A stretch of DNA of 64,000 nt from Williamsia limnetica (GTDB lineage Bacteria; Actinomycetota; Actinomycetes; Mycobacteriales; Mycobacteriaceae), in NCBI RefSeq assembly GCF_003217475.1, contig NZ_QJSP01000023.1:1-64000 (forward strand), written 5' to 3'. The position numbers and the translations under genes are program-made. The notes under the pieces were generated by a model. The model had not been told where the DNA came from and ran no database searches. It saw only the letters and a list, made by a program, of their open reading frames with translations. Numbering within the stretch: position 1 is the first letter of the stretch; each line of letters opens with the position of its first letter. Positions 8,548-16,318 of this stretch are shown here, piece by piece.

Positions 8548-8589
8548 TTCCGCAGGCGCGACACCAGCCATCTGCTGGATGCTTTCAAC

Positions 8590-8657
8590 TCCGAAGGCGG
8601 TTGTTTCGGCGGCCTTCACCTGGTGTTTTGTTCGCCGGAGGACCCACTATCTGGGAA
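8590..8657. repeat. Intergenic hairpin repeat, copy A (degenerate)
   Basis: First of three related elements (others at 9621 and 10853). It keeps the shared core CACCTGGTGTTTTGTTCGCC and then GGAGGACCCACTATC, very close to copy B, but its left arm is degraded. Unlike the other two it lies upstream of a gene (marR), with its right end merging into the GGGAAG ribosome-binding site. Confidence 0.6.
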
Positions 8658-8667
8658 GATGCGTGAC

Positions 8668-9183
8668 ATGTCATCTGAGTTCGACGTCCCGCCGGAGTCG
8701 CCGTTTGCGCTGCTCTCCTCACCGGAGAAGAGGGCCTGGTTCGCGTATATGAAGCTCCAGCTCAGACTGCGCTACGAGATGAACCGGCAATTGCAGGCCG
8801 ACAGTGGGATCTCACTCGCCGATTTCGACGTCCTGGTCGCGCTGACCAGCGATGCCGGTGGCCGGATGAGCGTTTCCGCCTTATCGACGCGGATCGGTTG
8901 GGAGCGCAGCCGGACGTCCCATCACGCGAAAAGGATGGCCGCTCGTGGCCTCGTCGAGATGAGTAGATCGGAGCAAGACCGACGGGTCACCGAGGTGTCG
9001 CTGACGGAACAGGGTTGGAGGGCGCTGCGGGATGCATCGCCAGGCCACGTCGGATTGGTCCGCTCATTGTTCTTCGAGGATATGGACACAGATGAACTCG
9101 AAAGGCTCAGTGACACAATGGAAAAGATATACGACACGGTGATCGAGAATGGCACTCTGCCGAGGCCTGTGGATCACCCGTGA
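8668..9183 (+). CDS. MarR-family transcriptional regulator
   Basis: About 171 aa. It has the MarR winged-helix core: helices LQLRLRYEMNRQLQADSGIS and FDVLVALTSDAGGRMSVSAL, recognition region RIGWERSRTSHHAKRMAARG, and the wing LVEMSRSEQDRRVTEVSLTEQG. MarR proteins bind palindromes as dimers and release on binding phenolic ligands or oxidation. An ATG at 8668 has GGGAAG nine bases upstream; an ATG at 8659 is the alternative. The SnoaL-like gene follows 74 bases later and may be its target. Confidence 0.88.
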   Translation: MSSEFDVPPESPFALLSSPEKRAWFAYMKLQLRLRYEMNRQLQADSGISLADFDVLVALTSDAGGRMSVSALSTRIGWERSRTSHHAKRMAARGLVEMSRSEQDRRVTEVSLTEQGWRALRDASPGHVGLVRSLFFEDMDTDELERLSDTMEKIYDTVIENGTLPRPVDHP

Positions 9184-9257
9184 TCGGGAGCGGTTGACAG
9201 GTGCAGTCGGCGCGGGCACATTTAGGTGACTTGTCACGTAATACCGGAGGAGACCTC

Positions 9258-9611
9258 GTGCCGTACACGATCGCCGAACTGATGGAAGCCAACCTGCTCA
9301 AGGTGTTCGGGGAAAGAGATGACAGCAAACGCGAGGCGAAAGCTGTCGAAATCTACTCTGAGGATGTCACTTTCGCCGACCCCGAGGGCGTGGCCACGGG
9401 ACGCGAGGCGCTGACCGCGAAGGCGAAAGAACTACTCGACGGCGCACCAGGTTTCGTCTTCTCCACGGATGGACCAGTGCTACAGACGCAGGATCTCGGT
9501 CACCTTGCGTGGACGTTCGGGCCCGAGGGAGAGCCTCCGGTCGCGAGCGGCATCGACATCGCGATCGTCAAGGACGGCCAGATCGTCTCGGTGCACACAC
9601 TGCTGAAGTAG
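9258..9611 (+). CDS. SnoaL/NTF2-like protein, 117 aa
   Basis: A single-domain protein of the NTF2-like cone fold: an N-terminal helix, VEIYSEDVTFADPEGVATGREAL (the usual 'Y..DV.F.DP...G' pattern), then beta strands ending in a GIDIAIVKDGQIVSVHTLL hairpin. Such proteins act as polyketide cyclases, isomerases or small-ligand binders. GTG at 9258 is chosen because GGAGGAGA is just upstream. No active-site assignment is possible. Confidence 0.75.
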   Translation: MPYTIAELMEANLLKVFGERDDSKREAKAVEIYSEDVTFADPEGVATGREALTAKAKELLDGAPGFVFSTDGPVLQTQDLGHLAWTFGPEGEPPVASGIDIAIVKDGQIVSVHTLLK

Positions 9612-9620
9612 CCCGAATGC

Positions 9621-9685
9621 CCGGAATTGGGTCGTTGTGGCGGTGCCCACCTGGCCTTTTGCTCGCCAGAACGACCCATTATCGG
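9621..9685. repeat. Intergenic hairpin repeat, copy B
   Basis: Arms at 9621-9642 and 9664-9685 pair over 22 bases with about four mismatches; the inner 14 bases (GGGTCGTTGTGGCG against GGGTCGTTCTGGCG) have one. The 21-base loop carries the shared CACCTGG and TTTTGC words. It fills the gap between two convergent genes, so it could serve as a bidirectional terminator although no T-run follows. Confidence 0.75.
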
Positions 9686-9695
9686 AGGGCGGGGG

Positions 9696-10433
9696 TTACC
9701 GTCTTGGCTTGCGTGGACCCTTGCCGGGGGTCTTTCCAGCGGCTTCTCTGGATGCGCGCTTGGCGGCTGCCTTCTCTTTGGCCGACCGTTTTGGGGCAGG
9801 TTCGGACTGACCCCGCGATGACGTCGCCTTACGTCCGCGCACGATCCCGATGAATTCGTCGGCGAGCTCAGAGGTCGGGGCCGGCCACAGTAGGCCCACC
9901 GATCCGGTCGGTGCATCGGTCACCGGGCAATAGGCAAGATCTTTGCGATGGTGCAGTCGGGCCAGTGACTGGGGGACCAGCAGGAGGCCGGTACCCGCTG
10001 CGACGAGTTCGATTGCATCGGTGGTTGTTTCCGGTCGATGTTCCACGGCGGTTCCCGGCTTCTGCCCGACCACCAGCGGGATGTCGAGTGGCCACAGGAG
10101 TTGTTCGTCCGCCAGATCGGCAAGCCCGATTTCGTCGACCGCGGTGATGACGTGGTCTTTCGGCACGACCACGACCGTCGTTTCCTCATAGAGTTCGATG
10201 GTGTGGTGCGGCCCCGGGTCGCGGTGACTCACCGCGTCAGGCAGCCGGGTGATCGCCATCTGTACCCGTCCGTCGCGCAGGGCATCGGCGCAGGCCGCGA
10301 CATCGATCGGGACGAGTTCAAGCCGTACCTTCGGGAGGCGTTCGCTCCAGGTCCGTACCCACTTGCTGGGTGTCACGCCGGGCACAAACGCCAGCCGAAA
10401 CGAGGAGGCATTGTCAGGCGCGGTCACGTCCAC
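9696..10433 (-). CDS. LysR substrate-binding-domain protein without a DNA-binding domain
   Basis: 245 aa. Residues about 10-200 are a LysR-type effector-binding (periplasmic-binding-protein-like) domain: FRLAFVPGVTPSKWV, LVPIDVAACADALRDGRVQMAI, VVVVPKDHVI and AAGTGLLLVPQSLARL. The winged-helix N-terminus of LysR proteins is absent. The last ~45 residues are a basic Lys/Arg/Ala tail, which could bind nucleic acid without a fold. It is divergent from the DUF5997 gene with only 26 bases between start codons, an arrangement I recall as conserved in actinobacteria. A role as a co-regulator with the DUF5997 protein is inference. Confidence 0.8.
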   Translation of the reverse strand: MDVTAPDNASSFRLAFVPGVTPSKWVRTWSERLPKVRLELVPIDVAACADALRDGRVQMAITRLPDAVSHRDPGPHHTIELYEETTVVVVPKDHVITAVDEIGLADLADEQLLWPLDIPLVVGQKPGTAVEHRPETTTDAIELVAAGTGLLLVPQSLARLHHRKDLAYCPVTDAPTGSVGLLWPAPTSELADEFIGIVRGRKATSSRGQSEPAPKRSAKEKAAAKRASREAAGKTPGKGPRKPRR

Positions 10434-10459
10434 AGGCTACCGGCCGATAGTCTCGGTGT

Positions 10460-10849
10460 ATGAGTTCGCAGTCGATGAAGCCGGCCACCGCCGCCAAGAA
10501 GTTGGACGTGTACCTGCCGGCGACGCCCGCCGAGTTCCAGGAGGGCGTCATCACCCGTGCCGAACTCGAAGCCATGCAAGCGGATCCGCCGAGTTGGCTG
10601 CGTGATCTGCGCATCAACGGACCCCACCCGAAGAACCTGGTGGCGATGAAACTCGGCATCTCGAAGGGCGCGCTGGTGCGTCACGGGATCACCGAGGCGC
10701 TCACCACCGAGCAGATCAACGCACTCCTGTCCGAGATGCCCGACTGGCTCGAAGCCGAGCGCGCCACGCAGGTCGAGGTTCGCACCGAAGCGGCCGCCGC
10801 GAAGTCGGCACCTCCTGCCGACCGGCCACGTTCACGCAAGCGACGATAA
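10460..10849 (+). CDS. DUF5997 family protein
   Basis: 129 aa. It opens MSSQSMKPATAAKKLDVYLP, then ATPAEFQEG and PPSWLRDLRINGPHPKNLVA, the signature of DUF5997, found throughout actinobacteria. The part KLGISKGALVRHGITEALTTEQINALL resembles a short helix-turn-helix-like pair, and the C-terminus is basic (RPRSRKRR). Function unknown; the gene pairs with a LysR-domain protein whose C-terminus is also basic. The very short divergent promoter suggests leaderless or near-leaderless transcripts. Confidence 0.85.
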   Translation: MSSQSMKPATAAKKLDVYLPATPAEFQEGVITRAELEAMQADPPSWLRDLRINGPHPKNLVAMKLGISKGALVRHGITEALTTEQINALLSEMPDWLEAERATQVEVRTEAAAAKSAPPADRPRSRKRR

Positions 10850-10852
10850 GCG

Positions 10853-10918
10853 CCCGAAGTGGTGGATTCTGGCGACGCCGACCTGGGCGAATGCTCGCCA
10901 GAACCCACCAAAATCGGG
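10853..10918. repeat. Intergenic hairpin repeat, copy C
   Basis: Arms at 10853-10875 and 10895-10918; the inner 15 bases (GGTGGATTCTGGCGA against GGTGGGTTCTGGCGA) differ at one position. The 19-base loop has the same ACCTGG word and TGC before TCGCCAGAA as copy B. It again separates two convergent genes, ending two bases before the ketosynthase stop codon. Confidence 0.75.
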
Positions 10919-10919
10919 A

Positions 10920-11975
10920 CTAGAAGCTGGCTTCGACGGGTGCAGGCGGAAGCGTGACAACCTGGCCGGCGTAGCTCAGTCCCGCGCCGAAACCGAGCAG
11001 TAGCGCGGTCTGCCCGCCCTTGGCCTTACCCGAGACCAGCATCTCCTCGATGGCCAACGGAATGGAAGCGGCCGACGTGTTGCCGGTGGTCTCGATGTCG
11101 TTGGCGACCGGAACATCCTCGGCCAGGCCGAGATTGGCCTTCATCAGAGTGTTGATGCGGGCATTGGCCTGGTGGGGGATGAACACCTCGATATCGTCTT
11201 TGGACACCCCGGAGCGTTCGATGACGCTTGACAACGCCTTCGGCAAAGTGATTGCGGCCCAGCGGAACACGCGGGTGCCCTGCATCTCCACCACCATGCG
11301 TCCGACGGGTTCGCTCTCGGGGTCTTTGCTCTGAAAGGCCTCGGCGCGGTCCATGTACTGCGGGATGTCGTAGTTCTGGGAAATCGCGTCACTGTTCTCG
11401 CCGTCGCTGCCCCAGACGGTCGGGGAGATACCGTTCTCCTCGCTGGGGCCGACGACCACGGCGCCCGCGCCGTCGCCGAAGATGAAGGCGGTGTTGCGGT
11501 CGGTCGGCTCCATCACCACCGACATCGTCTCGACCCCGACGACCAAGACGTACTCGGCCGAGCCTGCGCGGATCATGTCGGTCGCCAACCCGAGGCCATA
11601 TCCGAAGCCGCCGCAGCCCGATGCCACGTCGAACGCGGGGATCCCGTTGATCCCGAGGTCCAAGGCGACCACGGGTCCGCCGTGCGGGATCTTGGTCTTC
11701 CAGCTACCGGTGGCGAGGATGATGGCACCGATCCGTTCACGATCGATGCCGCTGTTCTTGATGGCCCGCTCGCCGGCCGCCACCGCCATCGAACGCGCTG
11801 TCTCGTCGCCGCTGATCCAGCGACGGCTACGGATCCCGCTGCGCTCGAAGATCCATTCGTCGGAAGAGTCGAGTACCTCGCACACCTCGGCGTTGCTGAC
11901 GACGCGTTGTGGTCGATAGGCGCCGATACCCAGCATGGAGACGTTCTGGTGTCCCGCCGTTGTCGCAATGTTCAT
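10920..11975 (-). CDS. fabH: 3-oxoacyl-ACP synthase III (FabH-type)
   Basis: 351 aa, the usual length. The thiolase-fold catalytic triad is present: Cys121 in VASGCGGFGYGL, His268 in IPHQANARI and Asn299 in TGNTSAAS; the substrate-tunnel region GAYRPQRVVSNAEV..SDEWI..RSGI is typical. FabH joins an acyl-CoA to malonyl-ACP to start type II fatty acid (here mycolate precursor) synthesis. It stands alone rather than in a fab operon, so another KASIII function (for example a dedicated acyl primer or a ketosynthase-like hydrolase) is possible. Acts in the cytosol. Confidence 0.9.
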   Translation of the reverse strand: MNIATTAGHQNVSMLGIGAYRPQRVVSNAEVCEVLDSSDEWIFERSGIRSRRWISGDETARSMAVAAGERAIKNSGIDRERIGAIILATGSWKTKIPHGGPVVALDLGINGIPAFDVASGCGGFGYGLGLATDMIRAGSAEYVLVVGVETMSVVMEPTDRNTAFIFGDGAGAVVVGPSEENGISPTVWGSDGENSDAISQNYDIPQYMDRAEAFQSKDPESEPVGRMVVEMQGTRVFRWAAITLPKALSSVIERSGVSKDDIEVFIPHQANARINTLMKANLGLAEDVPVANDIETTGNTSAASIPLAIEEMLVSGKAKGGQTALLLGFGAGLSYAGQVVTLPPAPVEASF

Positions 11976-12151
11976 GGTTGTAACCGACCTTCCGATCTGA
12001 TCCCCGGGAATTCATCAGCCCCGGACGTTACGCCTGTGACCTTGTCAGGCCCGGCAAGCGGGCGGTGCGGGCGTCGACTAGATTGCTCTGGCGGGGGGAG
12101 CCGCAGTGCCCAGGCGCTGCCAGGACTCACGCGGAAGGCAGTACCCTCTCG

Positions 12152-13168
12152 ATGCGCATCACCAGGACTCTTCGAGTGTTGACCTTGGTCACCCTGCTCG
12201 GACTGATCACCACCACCTACGGCGTCGGAGTCGCGACCGCCGACCCCGACACCGCGCACGTCACCAGCATCGACAAGCTGACCGACCAGCACTGGGTGAT
12301 CAACGTGTACTCGCCCGCCATGGATTCGGTGGAGGCGCTCGACGTTCTGGTACCCGCGGACCGCAGCGTTCCGGCCCCGACGCTGTATGCGTTGAACGGC
12401 GCCGGCCAAGGAATTCTCAAGGACTCCGGTTGGTTCGAAGCCACCGATATCGTCGACTTCTTCGCCGACAAGCAGGTCAACGTCGTCTCGCCGCGTGGCG
12501 GCAACTTCAGCTACTACGCGGACTGGATCGCCGACGACCCCGAATTGGGCCGCAACAAGTGGGAGACGTTCCTGACCGAAGAACTGCCTCCGGTGATCGA
12601 CGCCGAACTCGGCACCTCCGGTGTGAACTCGATCATGGGTATGTCCATGAGCGCCTCGTCGTCGCTCTTTCTCGCCGCAGCGAGCGGTGACCTGTACCAA
12701 GGGGTCGCATCGTTCAGCGGATGCGCTCGCACCACCGACGAGATCGGGTATCAGTACATGAAACTGGTGGTGGAGACCCGCGGCAAGGGCAAGCTGGCGA
12801 ACATGTGGGGCGAGCGCGACAATCCACTGTGGGCAGAGCACGACATGTACTTGAACGCAGACAAATTGCGCGGCAAGACGATTTATCTTTCCAGTCGTAC
12901 GGGTCTGCCCGGCAAGTTCGACAACAACGACAACGTGCGGCTCAACGGTGACCAGCCCTACGACCTCGCCGACCAGATCGTCCTGGGCGGCGGGATCGAG
13001 GTTGCGACGGGGCTGTGCACCCGTCAGATAGCGGCCCGGTTGACGGAATTGGGCATTCCCGCAGTCACTGATCTCGAGGAGCCGGGCAGCCATTCGTGGT
13101 CGTACTGGGAACAGGACATGCGCAAGGCGTGGCCCACGCTTGCTGCCTCGATGGGCGTCTCCGCCTGA
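12152..13168 (+). CDS. Secreted mycolyltransferase-type esterase
   Basis: About 338 aa. A signal peptide (MRITRTLRVLTLVTLLGLIT, cut near ATA-DPD) precedes an antigen-85-like alpha/beta-hydrolase domain: LYALNGAG, RGGNFSYYADW, NKWETFLTEELPPVID, nucleophile elbow GMSMSAS (Ser about 165) and the His segment GSHSWSYWEQDM. Antigen-85 proteins move mycolic acids onto trehalose and arabinogalactan outside the cell membrane. The elbow differs from the canonical GLSMGG of the two paralogues at 31.9-34.0 kb, so acceptor or donor use may differ. Confidence 0.88.
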   Translation: MRITRTLRVLTLVTLLGLITTTYGVGVATADPDTAHVTSIDKLTDQHWVINVYSPAMDSVEALDVLVPADRSVPAPTLYALNGAGQGILKDSGWFEATDIVDFFADKQVNVVSPRGGNFSYYADWIADDPELGRNKWETFLTEELPPVIDAELGTSGVNSIMGMSMSASSSLFLAAASGDLYQGVASFSGCARTTDEIGYQYMKLVVETRGKGKLANMWGERDNPLWAEHDMYLNADKLRGKTIYLSSRTGLPGKFDNNDNVRLNGDQPYDLADQIVLGGGIEVATGLCTRQIAARLTELGIPAVTDLEEPGSHSWSYWEQDMRKAWPTLAASMGVSA

Positions 13169-13196
13169 CACCGCACCGCGCCGATCCGTTCTTCAT

Positions 13197-13219
13197 GCGA
13201 TTCACTGCACATGAATCGC
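13197..13219. promoter_or_regulatory. Inverted repeat upstream of the guanine deaminase gene
   Basis: GCGATTCA and TGAATCGC form a perfect eight-base repeat around a seven-base spacer. It ends 22 bases before the GTG at 13242 and starts 28 bases after the preceding stop. It could be an operator or part of a terminator; no T-run follows, which favours an operator. Confidence 0.45.
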
Positions 13220-13241
13220 GGCGGGGTGATTAAGTTATTGC

Positions 13242-14642
13242 GTGAAACATGTCTACCGCGGTCAGATTTTCCATATTTCCGGCTCACCGAAAGTGACCGC
13301 GGCCCACGAGGCGCTCGTTTTCGTCGAGGACGGCGCACTTGTGGTCGACGAGAACGGCGTGGTCGCCTGGTGTGGTGAGTTCTCCCAACTCCCAACCGAA
13401 CACGAGCACTCCTCGGTCGTCGACTATCGCCCTGGGTTCATCCTCCCCGGGTTCGTCGACACCCACATCCACTTCCCTCAGACCTACGCAGGCGACTCCT
13501 ACGGTGGTGGCCAGCTACTGGAATGGTTGGAGCGCTGCATCTTCCCGTCCGAGTCGAAGTTCGGTGACCCGGATTTCGGGTCGATGGCTGCGGTGGAGTT
13601 CACCAATCAGCGGGTACGGGCCGGGACGACCGCCGCGATGGTCTTCGGATCGGCGTTCCCGCATGCGCAGGACGCGCTGTTCGAGGAGACCAAGCGACGC
13701 GGGCTGCGGCTCGTCAGCGGACGCGGTATCCAGACGCGCGGGCCGGGTTCAGCTGACCCGTTGATCACGAGCGAAGAGAAGGCCATCGAGCTGACCGCTG
13801 CGGAGGTGGACAAGTGGCATGCCGCCGACACCGGCGACGTCGGCACAGCGCTGCTGCACGTCGCGTTGGTGCCGCGTTTCTCGCTGTCGGTCACACCGAC
13901 AACGTTCGTGGCCCTGGGTGAGTTGTACAAGGATCTGCGGTCCAAAGGCGTGTACGTCCACACGCACCTCAATGAGAACAACCGTCCCGGTACCGGCGAG
14001 GTCGATGCGACCAAGGCCGACTACCAGGTCAATTCGTACCTCGACACCTACGACGGCAAGTTCTTGCCCGGCTCCAAGGTCGGTGGTGAATCCCTGCTCG
14101 GGCCGCGCACGATCATGGCGCATTCCGTGCACTGCCAGGACGGCGAACTCGCCCGCATGGCCGAGACGGGCACCTCGATCTCGCACTGCCCGGTCTCTCA
14201 GCTGTTCCTCGGTTCGGGCACCATGCCGTGGCTGCGAACCGTGGCGTCGGGCGTCAACATCTCGCTGGGTACCGATCACGGCGGCGGCGACGAGTGGCTC
14301 ATCTCGCGGGTCGCAAATGATGCGTTCAAGCAGCACATCACCGAGCCCGGCGACGCCGGGGTGTCGATGCATCCGGCGGAGATGCTGTTCGTCTCCACCC
14401 TCGCCGGCGCCCGCGCCCTTGATCAGGAAAACCGCTTCGGCAACTTCGATACCGGCAAGGAAGCCGATTTCATCGTGATCGATCCCGAGCAGTGGCCGGC
14501 ATTGAACAACGCCGTCACCCATGGCGCCCGCGCCGACGATGCGGACATGGCCCGTGATCAGATCCTGTTCGCGCTGCTCATGCAGTTGCGTGAGGACGCC
14601 ATCACCTCGGTGTACGTCCAGGGCCGCAAGATCGAGGACTGA
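13242..14642 (+). CDS. guaD: Guanine deaminase-like amidohydrolase
   Basis: 466 aa, amidohydrolase superfamily. The metal-binding PGFVDTHIHFPQ (His75, His77) with its trailing FPQ is the guanine deaminase signature; HTHLNEN, MAHSVHC and a GTD segment give the remaining His and Asp ligands. The enzyme converts guanine to xanthine and ammonia. Two points are unusual: GTDHGGGDEWLI where guanine deaminases usually read GTDVGGG, and LERCIFPSE in place of the common ERYTFPxE. A related purine or triazine substrate cannot be excluded. Purine catabolic partners are not adjacent. Confidence 0.8.
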   Translation: MKHVYRGQIFHISGSPKVTAAHEALVFVEDGALVVDENGVVAWCGEFSQLPTEHEHSSVVDYRPGFILPGFVDTHIHFPQTYAGDSYGGGQLLEWLERCIFPSESKFGDPDFGSMAAVEFTNQRVRAGTTAAMVFGSAFPHAQDALFEETKRRGLRLVSGRGIQTRGPGSADPLITSEEKAIELTAAEVDKWHAADTGDVGTALLHVALVPRFSLSVTPTTFVALGELYKDLRSKGVYVHTHLNENNRPGTGEVDATKADYQVNSYLDTYDGKFLPGSKVGGESLLGPRTIMAHSVHCQDGELARMAETGTSISHCPVSQLFLGSGTMPWLRTVASGVNISLGTDHGGGDEWLISRVANDAFKQHITEPGDAGVSMHPAEMLFVSTLAGARALDQENRFGNFDTGKEADFIVIDPEQWPALNNAVTHGARADDADMARDQILFALLMQLREDAITSVYVQGRKIED

Positions 14643-14694
14643 ACGCCGGAGACGAAGCTCGACCAGTGGTGCCGCGACAAAACAGGGCTCGACC

Positions 14695-15663
14695 ATGGTG
14701 ACCGCGAAGTCCGAAAGGCATGACGAGGCAACTGTTCTGGTTGCCTTTCATCCTGCACCGCAGGCCGACTTCGCTGCGTGGGTGGAGGAGGTTCAGACGA
14801 CGGCGGCGGCTGCGCCCGGTCACCTGCACGTCGCGGCTGCCGAGCACCGGCAGCAGGCGGTCTCGCTCACGTTCGACGGCGAGGATGCGTTGCAGAACTG
14901 GCTCGATTCGCCGGCCTGGTCTGCGCTCCTCGCGTCGGGAGCCCGCCAAGGTGTTCGACGTGAGTTCAGTGACCTCGTGACCGTGGAAGGCTCAGAACCG
15001 CCGAGCGGGGTGGGAATCTTCGTGCACCGAGTGGAGCCGGCGAATCTCGCCGGCTTCACCGAGTCCCAGCGCAAGCTGATGGACCTCAGTGCAGGGACAC
15101 CAGGTTTCGAGTACTCCGTTCTCGTCGGTCCGCGCCTGGCCGAACCCGGTGTCGAAGAGTGGACCGCGGTCGTCAAGTTCCGCAACGACAGATTGTTGGC
15201 CGGCTGGCGCGAATCACCGGATCGCGCGGAAGTGCTCGGTGAGTTGCGCCCCAACCTCGAGCAGGAGTTCTCGGAGCCGTTCGAGACCAACAGCTTTGGC
15301 TCGATTGTTCGGGTCACCGACGGAAAATCCGCATCCACGCCCGAATGGAAGGTCGGGATGATGGTGCTGCTGGTGCTCTACCCGACCGTGATGATCCTGT
15401 CCCGCTTCATCGGACCGTCCTTCGACGACTGGGGCGCCGAGCCCTGGTTGTCGATGTGGATGAGTCAGATTTTGTCGGTGTCACTGCTGACGTATGTGTT
15501 GATGCCGGCGGCCACGTCGATCTTCTCGTTCTGGCTCGATCCAGAACGCGGCTCCTCGGTGAAGGTGTCGATCGTCGGTGCCGTGGTCGTCGTAGTCCTC
15601 TATGCCGTCACGCTGGCGATTTTCGCCTCCGTGCGATGGCTGCAGTTCTGGGACTACGCCTGA
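14695..15663 (+). CDS. ABM-domain membrane protein
   Basis: 322 aa. The first ~210 residues look like two antibiotic-biosynthesis-monooxygenase (dimeric alpha-beta barrel) domains in tandem: VLVAFHPAPQADFAAWVEEV...LQNWLDSPAW and IFVHRVEPANLAGFTESQRK...LLAGWRESPDRAE. Three hydrophobic helices follow (VGMMVLLVLYPTVMIL, ILSVSLLTYVLMPAAT and VSIVGAVVVVVLYAVTLAIF). This ABM-plus-membrane design is common in bacteria, without a proven function. It starts 52 bases after the deaminase stop, so read-through is possible. Confidence 0.75.
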   Translation: MVTAKSERHDEATVLVAFHPAPQADFAAWVEEVQTTAAAAPGHLHVAAAEHRQQAVSLTFDGEDALQNWLDSPAWSALLASGARQGVRREFSDLVTVEGSEPPSGVGIFVHRVEPANLAGFTESQRKLMDLSAGTPGFEYSVLVGPRLAEPGVEEWTAVVKFRNDRLLAGWRESPDRAEVLGELRPNLEQEFSEPFETNSFGSIVRVTDGKSASTPEWKVGMMVLLVLYPTVMILSRFIGPSFDDWGAEPWLSMWMSQILSVSLLTYVLMPAATSIFSFWLDPERGSSVKVSIVGAVVVVVLYAVTLAIFASVRWLQFWDYA

Positions 15664-15698
15664 GCCAGGCCTTGCCCATTGAGGCATGGTCGTCTAAC

Positions 15699-15718
15699 TT
15701 GAGACAAGTGAGTCTCAA
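15699..15718. promoter_or_regulatory. Likely TetR operator
   Basis: TTGAGAC and GTCTCAA form a perfect seven-base inverted repeat with a six-base spacer, 18 bases before the tetR start codon. The position and the short symmetric form fit autoregulation by the TetR protein at 15737 and joint control of the MFS gene. Confidence 0.75.
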
Positions 15719-15736
15719 ACGAAACATGCCTGTCGC

Positions 15737-16318
15737 ATGAATGGTCGCGACGACGTACTCGACGCAGCGTTGGTGCAGCTCAATCAGAACCCGGCGTCAT
15801 CCATGGCCGAACTCGCAGAGGCAATGGGTATGTCTCGGGCCACCCTGCACCGACACTTCGCCTCTCGCGGCAAGTTGATCGAGGAGCTCGCCGAACGGGG
15901 ACTCACGGCCTGGGCACAGGCCCAAGAAGAAGCAGGAATCGTCGGCGCGGATCGGTGGCAAGGGTCGGCGGCCCGCAGTCGCGACGCTGTCGAGTCGATG
16001 ATGGTCGCGTTGCTGCGCCGGTACGTCACAGACGGGCACACGTTCGCGTTTCTCCTCACCGACACCATCGTCGAGCAGATCCCGTCGATGGCCTCGCGCA
16101 CCGAGAAACTCATCGACATCGAAGCCGCCTTCTTCGCCCGTGCGCAAGACGTCGGGTTGCTGCGCCGCGATGTGCCGCCGCGCTGGCATGCCCACAGCGC
16201 GTACGGCGTGCTGATCGCCGCGCGCGAGGCCATCCGTGCAGGTGATGTGGCCTTGCGCGGTATCGACGACCTCGTCATCACCACCTTTCTCCAAGGAGCG
16301 CGTTCACATGAGCAGTGA
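15737..16318 (+). CDS. TetR-family regulator of the adjacent MFS pump
   Basis: 193 aa. The N-terminal helix-turn-helix SSMAELAEAMGMSRATLHRHF after VLDAALVQLNQNP is a TetR DNA-binding domain; the C-terminal part includes LIEELAERGLTAWAQ and a ligand/dimer domain. Its gene overlaps the MFS transporter by 11 bases, and a palindrome stands directly upstream, the common layout of a drug-responsive repressor with its pump. The inducer is unknown. Confidence 0.88.
   Translation: MNGRDDVLDAALVQLNQNPASSMAELAEAMGMSRATLHRHFASRGKLIEELAERGLTAWAQAQEEAGIVGADRWQGSAARSRDAVESMMVALLRRYVTDGHTFAFLLTDTIVEQIPSMASRTEKLIDIEAAFFARAQDVGLLRRDVPPRWHAHSAYGVLIAAREAIRAGDVALRGIDDLVITTFLQGARSHEQ

Noticed and set aside
11972-13171. 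399-codon minus-strand frame
   Set aside because: Antisense of the mycolyltransferase at 12152, which has signal peptide and active-site motifs.
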